From Terfezia claveryi (lineage: Eukaryota; Ascomycota; Pezizomycetes; Pezizales; Pezizaceae), in assembly GCA_015179025.1 (NCBI GenBank), contig WHUX01000102.1:62001-126000 (forward strand): a stretch of DNA of 64,000 nt, written 5' to 3'. Both the position numbers and the translations under genes were made by a program. Positions 33,669 through 44,336 of this stretch are shown here, in pieces. The notes beneath the pieces are model-generated. The model worked only from the letters and a program-made list of their open reading frames with translations, had not been told where the DNA came from and did no database searches. The number at the start of each line of letters is the position of its first letter. Positions within the stretch are counted from its first letter, which is position 1.

Positions 33669-34409
33669 AGTAGAACTTCGTTACTAGCATGTCATCGGGC
33701 GGTCGACCCCCATTCTTATTGCGAATATATGCTTATAGCAACATGTGTAGTTTAATGAACATATATGCATTCAGGTACTCCCCCTATACACATCCGGATA
33801 TTCCCTAAACATCCCAACATCCCCTCCAACCCCCTCCAACCCCTAAACATTCCCCCCCAACCCCTGGATACGCCCTAAAAATCCCCTGCAACCACTCGAT
33901 GTAGTCCTGCAATGTCCTTTGACTTTGTCGACCTCTTTCTGTTGTTTGTGTACCCTCATCGGCCTTGTTCTCTATATAATGATTGCCGTTGGGTTGAATC
34001 CATATTTCCGGCTTGGAGTTATGTGTATAGTGTAAGAGTTTCTAATGCTTCCAATGTAGCTGTATGTGTGATTCGGATCGGAGGAGGTAGCTCGGAAATG
34101 GATCGAATTATAGAATAGGTTGCATATGTCGTGTGTGTGTAGCAGGGGCCTTATGATCCTTCTTATAATTGACGTCAGACCCAAAAGATATCACTGTTGC
34201 TACATCTGTTGTTAATAACCCCCTAGTACTACCTAAATAACCCCGCCTAGTGCTTAAATTTCCCTGCTAGTATCCATTTTTTATAAGAATATTAAGGAAT
34301 ATGCTTATAGAGTGTTTATTCTTATTTTGCATGAGGGCGGTCAGCATCTGGCCTTATAGCGAATTTATTCTTGTAACGGAAATGCTTATACTGTAACGAA
34401 GTTCTACTG
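33669..34409. mobile_element. MITE with AGTAGAACTTCGTTAC ends (about 740 bp)
   Basis: AGTAGAACTTCGTTAC at 33669 and its reverse complement at 34393-34408 form the ends; the right end is CAG followed by TA, as in pogo-type elements. TGCTTATAG and GAATATATGC motifs repeat just inside. The middle holds a C-rich run with repeated AACATCCCCTCCAACCCC-like units (33800-33890). No transposase was found. Confidence 0.75.
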
Positions 34410-34569
34410 TATATGCAACTCCTCGGGACCGTTCAAACATCCTTAAAACCCGGAGTTTCTTATAATGCTGGGGGGACCCGAAAGTAGTTGCTTATATATG
34501 TTACAGGCCAGCCATGGGAACTCAAGATTCGTGAGAGGCCTGTGTCTCTCGAGAGAATATAGAAATACA

Positions 34570-34760
34570 TAATGACCCAAGTACATAAGTAATAATGATA
34601 TACAGGAGGCACAAAGTGGAATAAAGCACGCAATGGAATACAGGGTTGAAATGAGATTGGACAATAAGCAGAATTCTGGCAACATGTATTGTGTCCTACA
34701 TAGAGGATTCTGATGAGGACGAACTGGGACGAGATTTGCTGGTACATGTGAGGCTTGTAG
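34570..34760 (-). repeat. Dispersed repeat, copy with the empty MITE site
   Basis: It is the reverse complement of 26640-26821 plus the first bases after 27428; the junction reads through a single TA. Confidence 0.7.
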
Positions 34761-35575
34761 GATAACATCGGGTAGTACAGAGAGTGGACATAAGTCTTGC
34801 TAAAATGCGAAATCATACTAAAAGTGGCTGTCGTATGGAAAATATTAAAAATTTTTCTGGTTTAGTAGGTAATTATGTAGAATTAAAAATTTACCTCCTT
34901 CTCTAACTTTTGCAGCAACATTAAGGTCTCAAAGAACTTCAACAAATTACTAGAGCAGCTAGAGAGCTTATAAACTTAGAATTTAAAATCTTATATCAAG
35001 CTCAAAATAAAGTATCCTAAATGCTGAGCACAAATTCTCGAGATGAGTTCAATTATATAGGTGTCTGCAAAGGTGCTTTTTAGGCATTTTGGCTGTGGTT
35101 TCCTTGATTTACCAAGCCTTATGTCTACTAACTGTACACTGTTGGTTTGGTTCAAACGCAAACAGGAATATTATTAGGTTTCAAATTTGCCTTTAATGAA
35201 GTTTTATGTTAGAGGCGAGTAGCGATATGGTGATATCTGTCAGTATATCAATATATTTGGAGCCTGCGAAGGCATAATCACTTGCTCGGGCCTACCGGTA
35301 ACTGGGCTGCACGTAAGGGTGTGAAGAATATAGCGAAGAATATAGATTCATTCATTCAGTAAAGTAACCTAGTAATACAGACTTAGCTGGAGCCTTAGAG
35401 AGCAATAGCAAGATACAGATATGCAAGTATAGATAGGAAAGCGGGGTTTGTCCAATTCATCAAATTGCAACACAACTATCTAACTGAGTATTCCCCAACC
35501 CCATCAGCCTTGTGCCGTAACAGTACTCCCCATCTACTAGAGGGCGTCCCAACCGACCAACTTCACCAACCCTTA
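34761..35575. other. No gene seen
   Basis: A/T-rich sequence with short frames only. Confidence 0.4.
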
Positions 35576-35835
35576 TTCAATGCTCACATATATTGGCCTG
35601 ACCGCCTACTCCAATCCAGAGATAGGCACCTCAATAGTATTGTGTGCTTGGTGCTCACATCATTGACCTGACCGCCTACCCCAACCCGGAGATAGGTACC
35701 TTAATGGTATTGCGTACTAATCAACATCCTAACCATCTATCCTTGATAACGTAGTTATAGGGTGGCGTGTGTTAACTCAACATCCTAACCATCTATCCCT
35801 AATAATATAGTCATAGGGTGGTGTGTATTATAGGG
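35576..35835. repeat. Two successive tandem duplications
   Basis: A unit of about 68 bp (TGCTCACAT...GACCGCCTAC...AGATAGG...AATGGTATTG) occurs twice from 35580. It is followed by a unit of about 58 bp (CAACATCCTAACCATCTATC...TCATAGGGTGG), also twice, ending near 35830. Confidence 0.8.
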
Positions 35836-36229
35836 TTGTTCAGAAGGAGGGGATATTCTCTCAAACATGAGGTGCAATATATATATGTGGATCCGCAGAT
35901 CTGGGGTAATCTTGATAGGGGGGTTATTCTGCATGCCATTGCTTTTAAAAACCTCTGCGCGGCAAAATCCTGTGGGAAAAAGCCAGCGTCACAGGAAAAG
36001 GTTCAATACATGCCTTTTTAGCTTTCCAACCTGACTTGCCAGTGCAAAAGGGGGGGGTCTTATTCATTTGCACGCTCGTGGTGCTCGTTCGAGTCTTTAG
36101 CGCTTGCAGCGCTGGCTTGGGTCTTTGTGCATCGAGCTCAAATGGGGTCTTTGAGTTTTCGGAGCTTGAACGGGGACCCCCATACAGTTTTATAGATGGG
36201 GGGTCTTCTACAGCTTGAAGGTTGTTGTT
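35836..36229. other. Retroelement-like non-coding stretch
   Basis: TCCTGTGGGAAAAAGCCAGC near 35970 resembles the region just outside the polypurine tract of the Gypsy element at 60.8 kb (AGTGGGAAAAAGCCAA). No coding frame was accepted. Confidence 0.35.
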
Positions 36230-36900
36230 TGGCTTATTGTTTCGTAAGTGTACCGAGTCTTTTAAGATGAGGGAATGAGATCAGCCATTAGGGGGGCTAT
36301 GAGGAGCCACACGGAAACCCGGTGGATTCAAGGGAAAGGCAAGTTAATCTGCCAGCCCCACGCAAACTAAATACATGAACTGGGGGGAGGCCCCATACTG
36401 TCATTAACGGACTGGCCGATGACCCGAAGGTCTGACTGAGCCTCGACCGCAACTTGATGGACTTATGGACTCGCGAGGTGAATGAACTTATACAAAAGAA
36501 AATCGTGAACTAAGATGGACTAACTTGGGAAATTCGTAGCGGCTCGTGACTACCCTCCGACCCCACGTGAGCTCGCGAAAAAGGAAACCAAAGAAGGCCT
36601 CCGTGGCCTCGAACGTCTCTTCGCCCTCCTTCCTCCATTCCGGCTTATCCAGCTCCTCCCAACTGCTCTTTTCCCCCAACGAGGTTCTCCGGGGGTGGTC
36701 GAAGCGTGGGCATTTGAAGACGATGTGTTCTCCTGTCTCAGTGGGGTATCCGCAAACGCACTCTGCTGAATCCGCTTTGCCGATGTGGTGGAGCCAGCTC
36801 TTCTGTGGGCCTCTGTTTGTGCGCATCCATGTAAAGGCTGAGAGGGCATGTCGATTCCACTCCGTTCTTCTGATCCCATATCCAGCTCTGGTTCTCTCTT
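36230..36900 (-). pseudogene. LINE (Tad1-like) ORF2 C-terminus and 3' tail
   Basis: On the minus strand a frame running from about 36900 reads YGIRRTEWNRHALSAFTWMR, then KSWLHHIGKADSAECVCGYP and TGEHIVFKCPRF: a C-x-C...H...C zinc finger typical of the end of LINE ORF2. It ends at 36488. The 3' tail at 36230-36480 (reverse complement: CTCATAGCCCCCTAATGG, CATCTTAAAAGACTCGG) matches other LINE tails in the window. The element is 5'-truncated or too decayed to follow above 37.1 kb. Confidence 0.75.
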
Positions 36901-37890
36901 CCTTGCAATATAGAGGTCCCCCGACCTACAACCAGCATCATCCGAAGGAGTTCGTTGTCGGCTTCAAGAATCCAATTGTTATCCTCAGCTACCTTCTTCC
37001 CCAAGTTTCCCCCACCCTCAAGCTCATAATCTCGAGGACTGCAATTCTTCCAGGACACACCTACTCAAAGTTTTGCCAACGCACCCAACACCTTTGAATA
37101 CATACTCACTCACGCAAGATATAACTCCTACACCTCTAGTAGATTAGCCAACACCGGGAGCCGCAAAGCAACGACTTAGACATCAAACCAAACACATTAT
37201 GCCAGGAGGGGAAAGAGGAAAGCCAATCCGGGGCAGATGGATAGACGAAATACCCCACGAAGGACACGGTTGCCAGTCACTGGGAATCCAAAGACATCGC
37301 TTGCGAAATCGGTACTAGCGGCACTGACACTGATACAGCCTCGCCACCGCAAGTTCTACCAGCACAGAAAGAGTTCTGGGGAACAGCTATTACTACCCTT
37401 CCCCCCGTCTCGAAGCTACAAAAATCCCGACAACAACCTGCGATTCTTCTCAACCACCTCATACTGAAGGTCTGCCAGCTCAGCACCTCCAGCCTGACAT
37501 TGTCAACATTGCAGCCCAATCCACACAAAGATAACTCCCTCACCCCTGTCCGTTGAATCACCATTCCGACTCATTCAAAAGGCTGCCGCCAACAGTCTCC
37601 TCTAATCCCTAGTCTTGATAACTCCTATACCAACTGGTAGCCAACGGCATGGCATACAAGGCAGAAATTGAAAGGTAACTCAGGGCTGTTCTGACCGATA
37701 CAGCTTTTGTTCCGGTCCAGCAATCGGCCGCCCCGTAGACTAATGGGCCGCTATAGCTGTATGGGCCCCCCGATCCAGCAATGGCACTAATGACTGGCCC
37801 ATCTAGCAGTGGGCCCAGCCTATGCACCCTATGAAACGACCACAATGATCTTCTAGCATAAATATTGCGTACAGAACTATCTATGTAAGC
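36901..37890. other. Probable further LINE debris and unassigned sequence
   Basis: 37060-36900 on the minus strand may still be LINE ORF2; beyond 37100 several frames are open but none shows a motif. Confidence 0.35.
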
Positions 37891-37972
37891 GAAGACCCAA
37901 GCGAAACAATCCAGTGAAAAAAACAAGCGAAACAATCCAGCGAAAAAAACAAGCGAAACAACCAAGCGAATA
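37891..37972. repeat. Tandem repeat, about 27-bp unit
   Basis: AAGCGAAACAATCCAGCGAA followed by AAAAAC recurs about three times. Confidence 0.85.
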
Positions 37973-38030
37973 TGACATACAAATAAATAAATAAAATACT
38001 AAAACAGAGAAATAAATACAAGAACATTAA

Positions 38031-40330
38031 TCAAGTCCTCCTCCGCAGTACTATACTATCCATTAAATTATCCAAATCAGACCTGGCGGCAGCAGAAGCG
38101 GCAGAAGCTGAATGAGAAACAGAAGTGGCAGAAGAGACAGAAGCAGAAAGACGGGAGGAACGACGAGTTGTGTTAGAGGTAGAGCCTGAAGGAGAAAGAG
38201 ACAGCAGAGAATGCGAAAGTGTAGGCACAAGTGTAGTGCGTGAGACTATAGTACAGATATTACGTTCCTGAAAGGCAGCGAGATTAAGACATGTTTCAGC
38301 CTGATCGAGGCCCTTGCCCCAGTGGCAATAGTTAGTGCATTTAGAGCCAGATTTGAAGCACTTGCATCGTTTGGTTTGGCAGGTAGCATTAGTGCTGCAA
38401 GCACAATATAGAAGCACCTCTGTTGCTTAAGAGGCTAGAGCAGCAGTGTAGTAGAGGGTAATCACTGATGAATTGCTTGTAAGATCCAAAGTTGAGGCTA
38501 GAAAAGGCATGAGTCCAAGAATATGAAGATTGATATTAAGAATTAGGTATATACCCACAAGCTCAGAAACTCGGTTGAGTTTACTAGTGGGATATAATTG
38601 ATCCAAAATACTATGCTCTGTCTATAGTTGATATCTACCAGAGTGTGGCTGACCTATGATATGAGCATAGAGTCTATGATAGTCTAGAGTACTCTAGTCT
38701 GTACTAGAAATCCATAGTAAAACAACTATATTAGGCTTAAAGGACTCAATAACAAATCATTTATTATAATGATTGGCCATTTAATCTCGAGTTTTTTAAG
38801 CAACAGATAGTATTGATTTCTCTGCTACTATTAGTACAATATAAAGAGTTGCAGTAATAGCATCTGGAGTTATAGTAGTAACCTTTAAGGTTGTAGCATT
38901 AACCTCTAAGTTTGTAGTAGTAACCTCTAAAGTTGTCGCAGTAACCTTTAAAGTTGTAGTAATAACCTTCAAGATTATAGTAGTAACTTACAGAGTTATA
39001 GTAATAAACTCTGAAGTTGCTACAGTAAATTTTAAAGTTGTGGCAGTAACTTTTATAGTTAAGGTAGTAACTTTTGGAGTTATAGCAGTAACTTCCAGAG
39101 TTGTGGCAGTAACCTCTAAGGTTACAGCAGTAACCTGCAACAATATTAGATTAATTGGGATTAAGTAGCTTACTGGTAGAATTATAGTACTTGAGATTGC
39201 AACTACTACTAGATTTAGAGGCAGAATTGATACTAGTATAGGTACTATACTCAAGAGTAGAGTTGCTATACTTAAGAATAAGGTTGCTATACTTAAAAGT
39301 GGGGTTACTATACTTGGGAGTCCTGTACTAGAGAATAATAGCTAGAAAAATATCAGCAAAAAAAATTTACTAGTATTTAAGATTATTAAATACTTAAAAA
39401 GCCTTATTATTATCAACAACTTTATTCTTAATATCTTCTACCTGTATATTAGCATCTAGTATAACTCGACCCTTCCATTAAAATTTTTAGTTATAAAATA
39501 TTTTATAGGGCATCTTACTATATAATAATGAGTAGTTTTACCAATTTATTACAAGAACAACATCTAGTAGTATATTGCTCTAGCCTTAGCCATTAAGGTC
39601 TGTAAGGTAGTAATGTAATTTAGTCTTTATCACTTCATTTACTTGTTCAACAAGCCCTTACATATGTAGATGTTGAAGCCTACTATTAATTATTTTAACC
39701 TTATATTTTTATAATAATATTAAGAGAATACTCTTAAACTTAGTTCTATTATCATATTGTAAGATATGAGGAACTTCAATAATCTCTAGCTATTAAGCTA
39801 TATACTTAGAAACTCCAGCTGCTATTTTGTTAAAAAGATTACAAAGAAATAAGTATTTGCTATAATAATCTTTAATGTGCAATATCCAATAGTTCTTATT
39901 ATAAGGTATAGCTTATATTTTAATAAGATTAATTTGGACTCACTCTAATGTATAATATAATTTAATAGGTTCCAATGGAGCTTGAAAGTTTGAAGGCTAG
40001 CTCTAAATATATATAGTGCAATATTTTAAAAGCCAATCAATCTTATCTTTTAAAGATTCCATAAAATCATTGATAAATAAGATCAAATGTTTTTTTAACT
40101 CCTGCATATTGATAATAGAGATAGTAGTCTAAAATAAATTGATATACTTCTTCTAGTATAATAACTTGCCTATAACACTAGAATTAGCTTTTAGAATCTT
40201 TTCATAAATACTATGAAGATTTTACCACTGTGGATGTCTAGTAATTGCCTTTCACTATAATTTCCTATCTACTAACTTATAATTGTCAATAGTATTATGT
40301 CTTGAATTTGACCATTTCTACCTCTCATAT
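38031..40330 (-). pseudogene. Decayed integrase gene with C-terminal CXC domain
   Basis: On the minus strand, around 39800-39500, a frame with several stops reads VPHILQYDNRTKFKSILLIL, then KYKVKIINSRLQHLHM and GLVEQVNEVIKTKLHYYL: the second Asp and the Glu of a retroviral-type integrase core, like GINGER-type or Gypsy integrases. After one frameshift comes a 7-residue repeat (VTATTLE-like), a linker (LDQLYPTSKLNRVSELVG), and at 38417-38290 a cysteine cluster CACSTNATCQTKRCKCFKSG to CTNYCH...C, resembling a Tesmin/TSO1 CXC DNA-binding domain. It ends with a Ser-rich basic tail (stop at 38031). Many stops are TAG/TAA from likely C-to-T change. The integrase and CXC parts are tied together by near-continuous frame, which is inference across one frameshift. 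Confidence 0.6.
38860..39140. repeat. 21-bp coding minisatellite
   Basis: Units of the type GTTGTAGCAGTAACCTCTAA(A) repeat about 13 times. On the minus strand they keep the frame of the CXC protein and encode heptads such as VTATTLE. Confidence 0.85.
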
Positions 40331-40639
40331 TTAACTGCAATATGCTTGGAAATTTTAGTATTAGGGGAGGTCAGTATAGATATATATTTATTATATTTAT
40401 TGATGCTAAAACTGGTATAGTTAAGGTTTTAATCAGACTGCATCTGAACCTAGAATACTTTCTTAGTAATATTAGGAAAAATAGATGTAGATATAATAGG
40501 TAAGTAGTAAATAAGTATAGACTAGTGATTTAGATAAAGAAGTTGTTATTATATAGGCTTCTTATGAAGCTTTCCTTTAAAGAAATAAACCAAAATATAA
40601 AAAGCAATAATAAAGAAATATAAAATATACTTTAGCCTG

Positions 40640-41245
40640 CTGTAAGCTTAGTAGAGGTGAAGTTAGCAGAGGTGAGGTTAGCAGAAGCAAGGTTGGAAAA
40701 ATTAGTAGGAGTGAGGTTGATAGAGGCAAGATTAGCTGTTAGAGATGAGATTAACTATTGGAGGTGAAGTAGCTGGCAGAGATAAAGTTAGTAAGGTTAG
40801 CTAGTAGAAGTAATATTAGTTAGTATAGGTGAGATTAGCTGGTGAGGGTATATTGGTTGGTGGGGTTGGCTAGTAGAGGTAATATTACCTAACAGGGGTG
40901 ATATTGGCTAGCAGAAGCAATATTAGCTAGCAGAGGTAAGATTGGCTAGTGCAAGTGAGGTTGGCTGGCAGTAGTATATTAGCTAGCAGGAGTGTATTAG
41001 CTAGTGGGTATATATTGGCTAGTGGGGGTTATTGACTAGTAGAGGTGGTAGGGTAATATTAGCTATCAGAGGTAGATTAGCTAGTAGAGATAATATTGGC
41101 TGGCAGGGGTAATATTAGCTGGTAGGAGTGATATTAGCTAATGGAGGTAATATTTACTAGTAGAGGCAATATTGGCTGGTGGAGGTAATATTGGAAATAT
41201 TGGCTGGCAGAGGTAATATTAGCTGGTAGGGATAATATTGAAAGA
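40640..41245. repeat. About 21-bp minisatellite
   Basis: Units such as GGTAATATTAGCTGGTAGG and GGTGAGGTTAGCAGAAGC run for some 600 bp with growing regularity to the right. The relation to the integrase gene on its left is unknown. Confidence 0.85.
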
Positions 41246-42324
41246 TAAAAATATACTCAAGATCCTCCTCCCCAAGAGGTGTCCTTCCAGTCCTTGAAAC
41301 TACTAAAGACTGCTAAGTGTGCTCTCACCTCTAAACTATTGAAAATGATATCCTTGCCATTTGGCGTCTAGTGGTCAAGTCATACTCACTAGACCCAGCG
41401 TTTCTCATTTAAAAGAGCCAGAGTTTTGGGAGGAATTCACTCCCTATGCAATAAAATATATTTGGAAAAGGGTGTGACTATTGCACTCCAAGGTCCCTAT
41501 CCCATAACATAGGTAATGTCGCTTCTTCATACATTTGAGGTTGGAATGTATCATCCCTCCTTTAATAACCAACGAAGGCATAAGTACGATCTATCCTAGT
41601 ATGAAAACAAAAGTAGTTAGCTTGTCAGATTCCCGTTCACTACTGACGAGAGAGCATACCTACAAGGTAGAGGTTTTTTTTTTTTTTTATTTTTTTTTAG
41701 AAGTACTGAGTCTTTAAAAAAAAAAAAAAATAGACCTCTACTGGTATATTGCGAACATCAACTTGAGTAGGTATGATTTGGGGATATTTGTAATATTCAC
41801 TTTCAACTCTCACTAGTAGTGACCATATCATTTAGTATTTCCTGAAATCTTCAAACATGCAGCCTAGTTTGTCCATCTCCTTACGATTAGCTCTATCGAG
41901 CTGGGGCTATTTTCTTGTCTCTTTTCTCTCATAATTGCCCATTTTATCTTTGTCACTCTGTCATCTATATTAGCTATTTTGTGTCAGTACCTGTCTCAGG
42001 TTTTCACTGTGCTTCTCCCAAGTCTCCTTCAGATCCACCTCTATTCGTACTCGGGCTACATAAAAGTGCTGAACTCATACTCTATGTGCATAGAGTATCC
42101 TTTTGATGTTCTGTTCTTGTGCTTTGGCTACCCTTCTGGCCCAAAATTAATTCAAAAACCACTCTTCAGTCTACCTTTTCGTTACGATATAGCCTCTTAT
42201 CAGAACGCATATCCACCACAACCGAGTTATCTCTATAACTCGGGCTACCCAAGTTTTGCTGGCTTTACCGATAGATAATTGGTGGCTTCACCGATGGATA
42301 ATAACCCTACTATTTTCTCATACC
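41246..42324. other. No gene seen; poly-T/poly-A hairpin inside
   Basis: 41664-41748 reads AGAGG, a run of T, a 17-base remnant AGAAGTACTGAGTCTTT (a LINE tail motif), a run of A and ACCTCT, so it can fold back on itself. 42218-42242 has a smaller hairpin (CCGAGTTAT ... ATAACTCGG). Open frames at 41915-42278 show no motif. Confidence 0.45.
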
Positions 42325-42329
42325 ATAAT
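42325..42329. repeat. Target site duplication ATAAT (left)
   Basis: ATAAT directly precedes the left LTR and recurs at 49793-49797 directly after the right LTR. Confidence 0.9.
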
Positions 42330-42954
42330 TGTTACAGGCGGGCTGTAACTATAGATATACAAGTCGGCGGAAAGGTTACAAGGGGTTATTTGGTGATAAG
42401 CGCAAGTATAAATGCAGTCACAACTTAGGTGTAAAGCAGACTCGATAAGAGTAAAGCTATATGTAGACATAGAACACCACTTGGGTCTTAATGTATTGAC
42501 TATGTAAAAGTGGTGGGTTATATAGAAGCTTAGATCTAATAATAAGTAATTAGATCTAGACGATACTTTCTATAACAGCTTAGCAGCATTGACGTCAGGT
42601 TGTTACCCAAATAGGAAGACGCTTCCCAATTAGGAACATTGTAGTCTGACATACATTGATTAGGCAGCCCGAACTACAACGCTTTGCAGTTAGGCTGACA
42701 AACAGGAAATAACTTGAATACATCCAATAATGATACATGAATGACATATAATAGAATATAATAGAAACATATCGAAGAGAATACATGTATGAGAGCTAAC
42801 CTCAGAGACACACACTTCAATAGCTAATCCTTTTAATGCTTTATTCCCAAGCATACTACCCGCATCTATATAGGTGATCAGTCCATCATAGTTAGCAGCT
42901 ATAGCAGGGTATTGGTTCCACTGGGGGTGTACGTCCCTTACCTAAGCTATAACA
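42330..42954 (-). repeat. LTR (3' LTR in element orientation)
   Basis: 625 bp, TGTTACAGGCGG to AGCTATAACA; almost the same as 49168-49792, differing mostly by transitions. Confidence 0.93.
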
Positions 42955-43247
42955 TTACTCCCCATTTCGAGGCAGCTGACCTCAGCTGAATACAAGTCCT
43001 TCCAACCCTGGATAAGACAAGTATTAGTAACAACTCAGGTAACTTCCTGGTGGTAGGCACTAACCAACTAGCTAGATATCTTCACTCCCATTTAAGGGTA
43101 CCACAAGACCAGTGTGTCTATACATACATGCTATGGCTATTAAAAACCAAACCTCTTGCCAAAATACCTACAGGGAAAAAGCAACAAGTAGGAGGGTAAA
43201 AGGTACTATGTCTTCATTCATTGAAATTTCCTGATGTAGAGCCAGCC

Positions 43248-43467
43248 TCATATATCTCTTTCATCTCGTAGCTTATTGGGGAACTTCTCTCGATACTCCC
43301 TGAACTTCTCCGGACATTTATCCAACTTGTCAAAGGTCTCCCAAGTGTCTTCAAACTCTATATATCCTTCCCAATGGACCCTATACTTGACTATTCCTCT
43401 ATTCTTGCGAGGGTCTACAATGGATTCGACAACGAAGATATCTAGTTCATCTTCATCTATATCTTGT
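43248..43467 (-). pseudogene. Chromodomain end of Gypsy pol
   Basis: DIDEDELDIFVVESIVDPRK, then GIVKYRVHWEGY and FEDTWETFDKLDKC form a chromodomain on the minus strand, ending at 43248. It is cut from the integrase by the MITE; the eight-base duplication (43468-43475) lies at the junction, in the motif reading RRDEP|QDIDED. Confidence 0.9.
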
Positions 43468-43475
43468 GGTTCATC

Positions 43476-44328
43476 TAGTGTGTGCATCGGCCCGAGTCGA
43501 GGCAAGTTTGCCAACTATTTTTCCTACTCGACACCGACTCGCGCTGATAGCAATCCATAAGAAGCCAGCTCGCACCGACTCGCCAGCTACTCGCGAGTAC
43601 TCGCCAAGGCCTTTTGTTATGGGGAATAGGCTAGCATCCTACCTACGCCAGCTATATATATATGAAATTCGTGCATTCGCGGCTTATATATATACATGGA
43701 ATTCATGTATTTGCGGCTTATATATATACATGGAAATTATGCATTTACGGCTTATATATATACATGCAAGTCTTGCATTCGTAGCTTATACATATATATG
43801 GAAATCATGCATTCATGGCTTATATATATACATAGAAATCATGCATTCGTGGCTTATACATATTCATAGAAATCATGCATTCGCGGCTTATATATATACA
43901 TGGAGTTCGTGCATTCGCGGCTAGTATATATCAAATCCATGTATATATATAAGCCGTGAATACATGATTTCCATGTATATATATAAGCCGTGAATGCATA
44001 ATTTCCATGTATATGTATAAGCTATGCATGCAAGACCTGCATGTATATATATAAGCCGCGAATACATGATTTCCATGTATATATATAAGGCGTGAATGCA
44101 CGAATTCCCACGAATTCCATGTATATATAGGCAGTGAAAGGTAGGCTTCCAGCATATTCCCCGTAACAAAAAGGCTTGGCGAGTACTCGTCGGCTACTTA
44201 GCGCTGGCTCGAGTATTCCAGAGAATCATGTAGCTAACTCGCCGAGTTTGAGGGTTGGGCAAAACTCGGCTATCGGCGTGAGTCTTGGTAAGTCAGCATG
44301 GGGAAAACTCGCTTTGGTGTGCACGCTA
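43476..44328. mobile_element. hAT-like MITE (853 bp) with inverted minisatellite
   Basis: Eight-base duplications GGTTCATC lie at 43468-43475 and 44329-44336. The short ends are TAGTGTGTGCA on the left and TAGCGTGCACA on the right read inward, as expected for hAT. The outer parts contain repeated CGAGT/ACTCG motifs. The centre (43640-44140) is an array of about 34-bp units, GCGGCTTATATATATACATG plus a variable part, in direct orientation up to 43920 and in inverted orientation after it, so it can form a long hairpin. No transposase is present. Confidence 0.88.
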
Positions 44329-44336
44329 GGTTCATC

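Noticed and set aside
37237..37467. 76-codon basic ORF on the plus strand
   Set aside because: No motif and probably within LINE debris.
41355..41420. tRNA-like A-box (TTGGCGTCTAGTGGTCAAG), possible SINE
   Set aside because: No cloverleaf, no clear B-box and no second copy could be seen.
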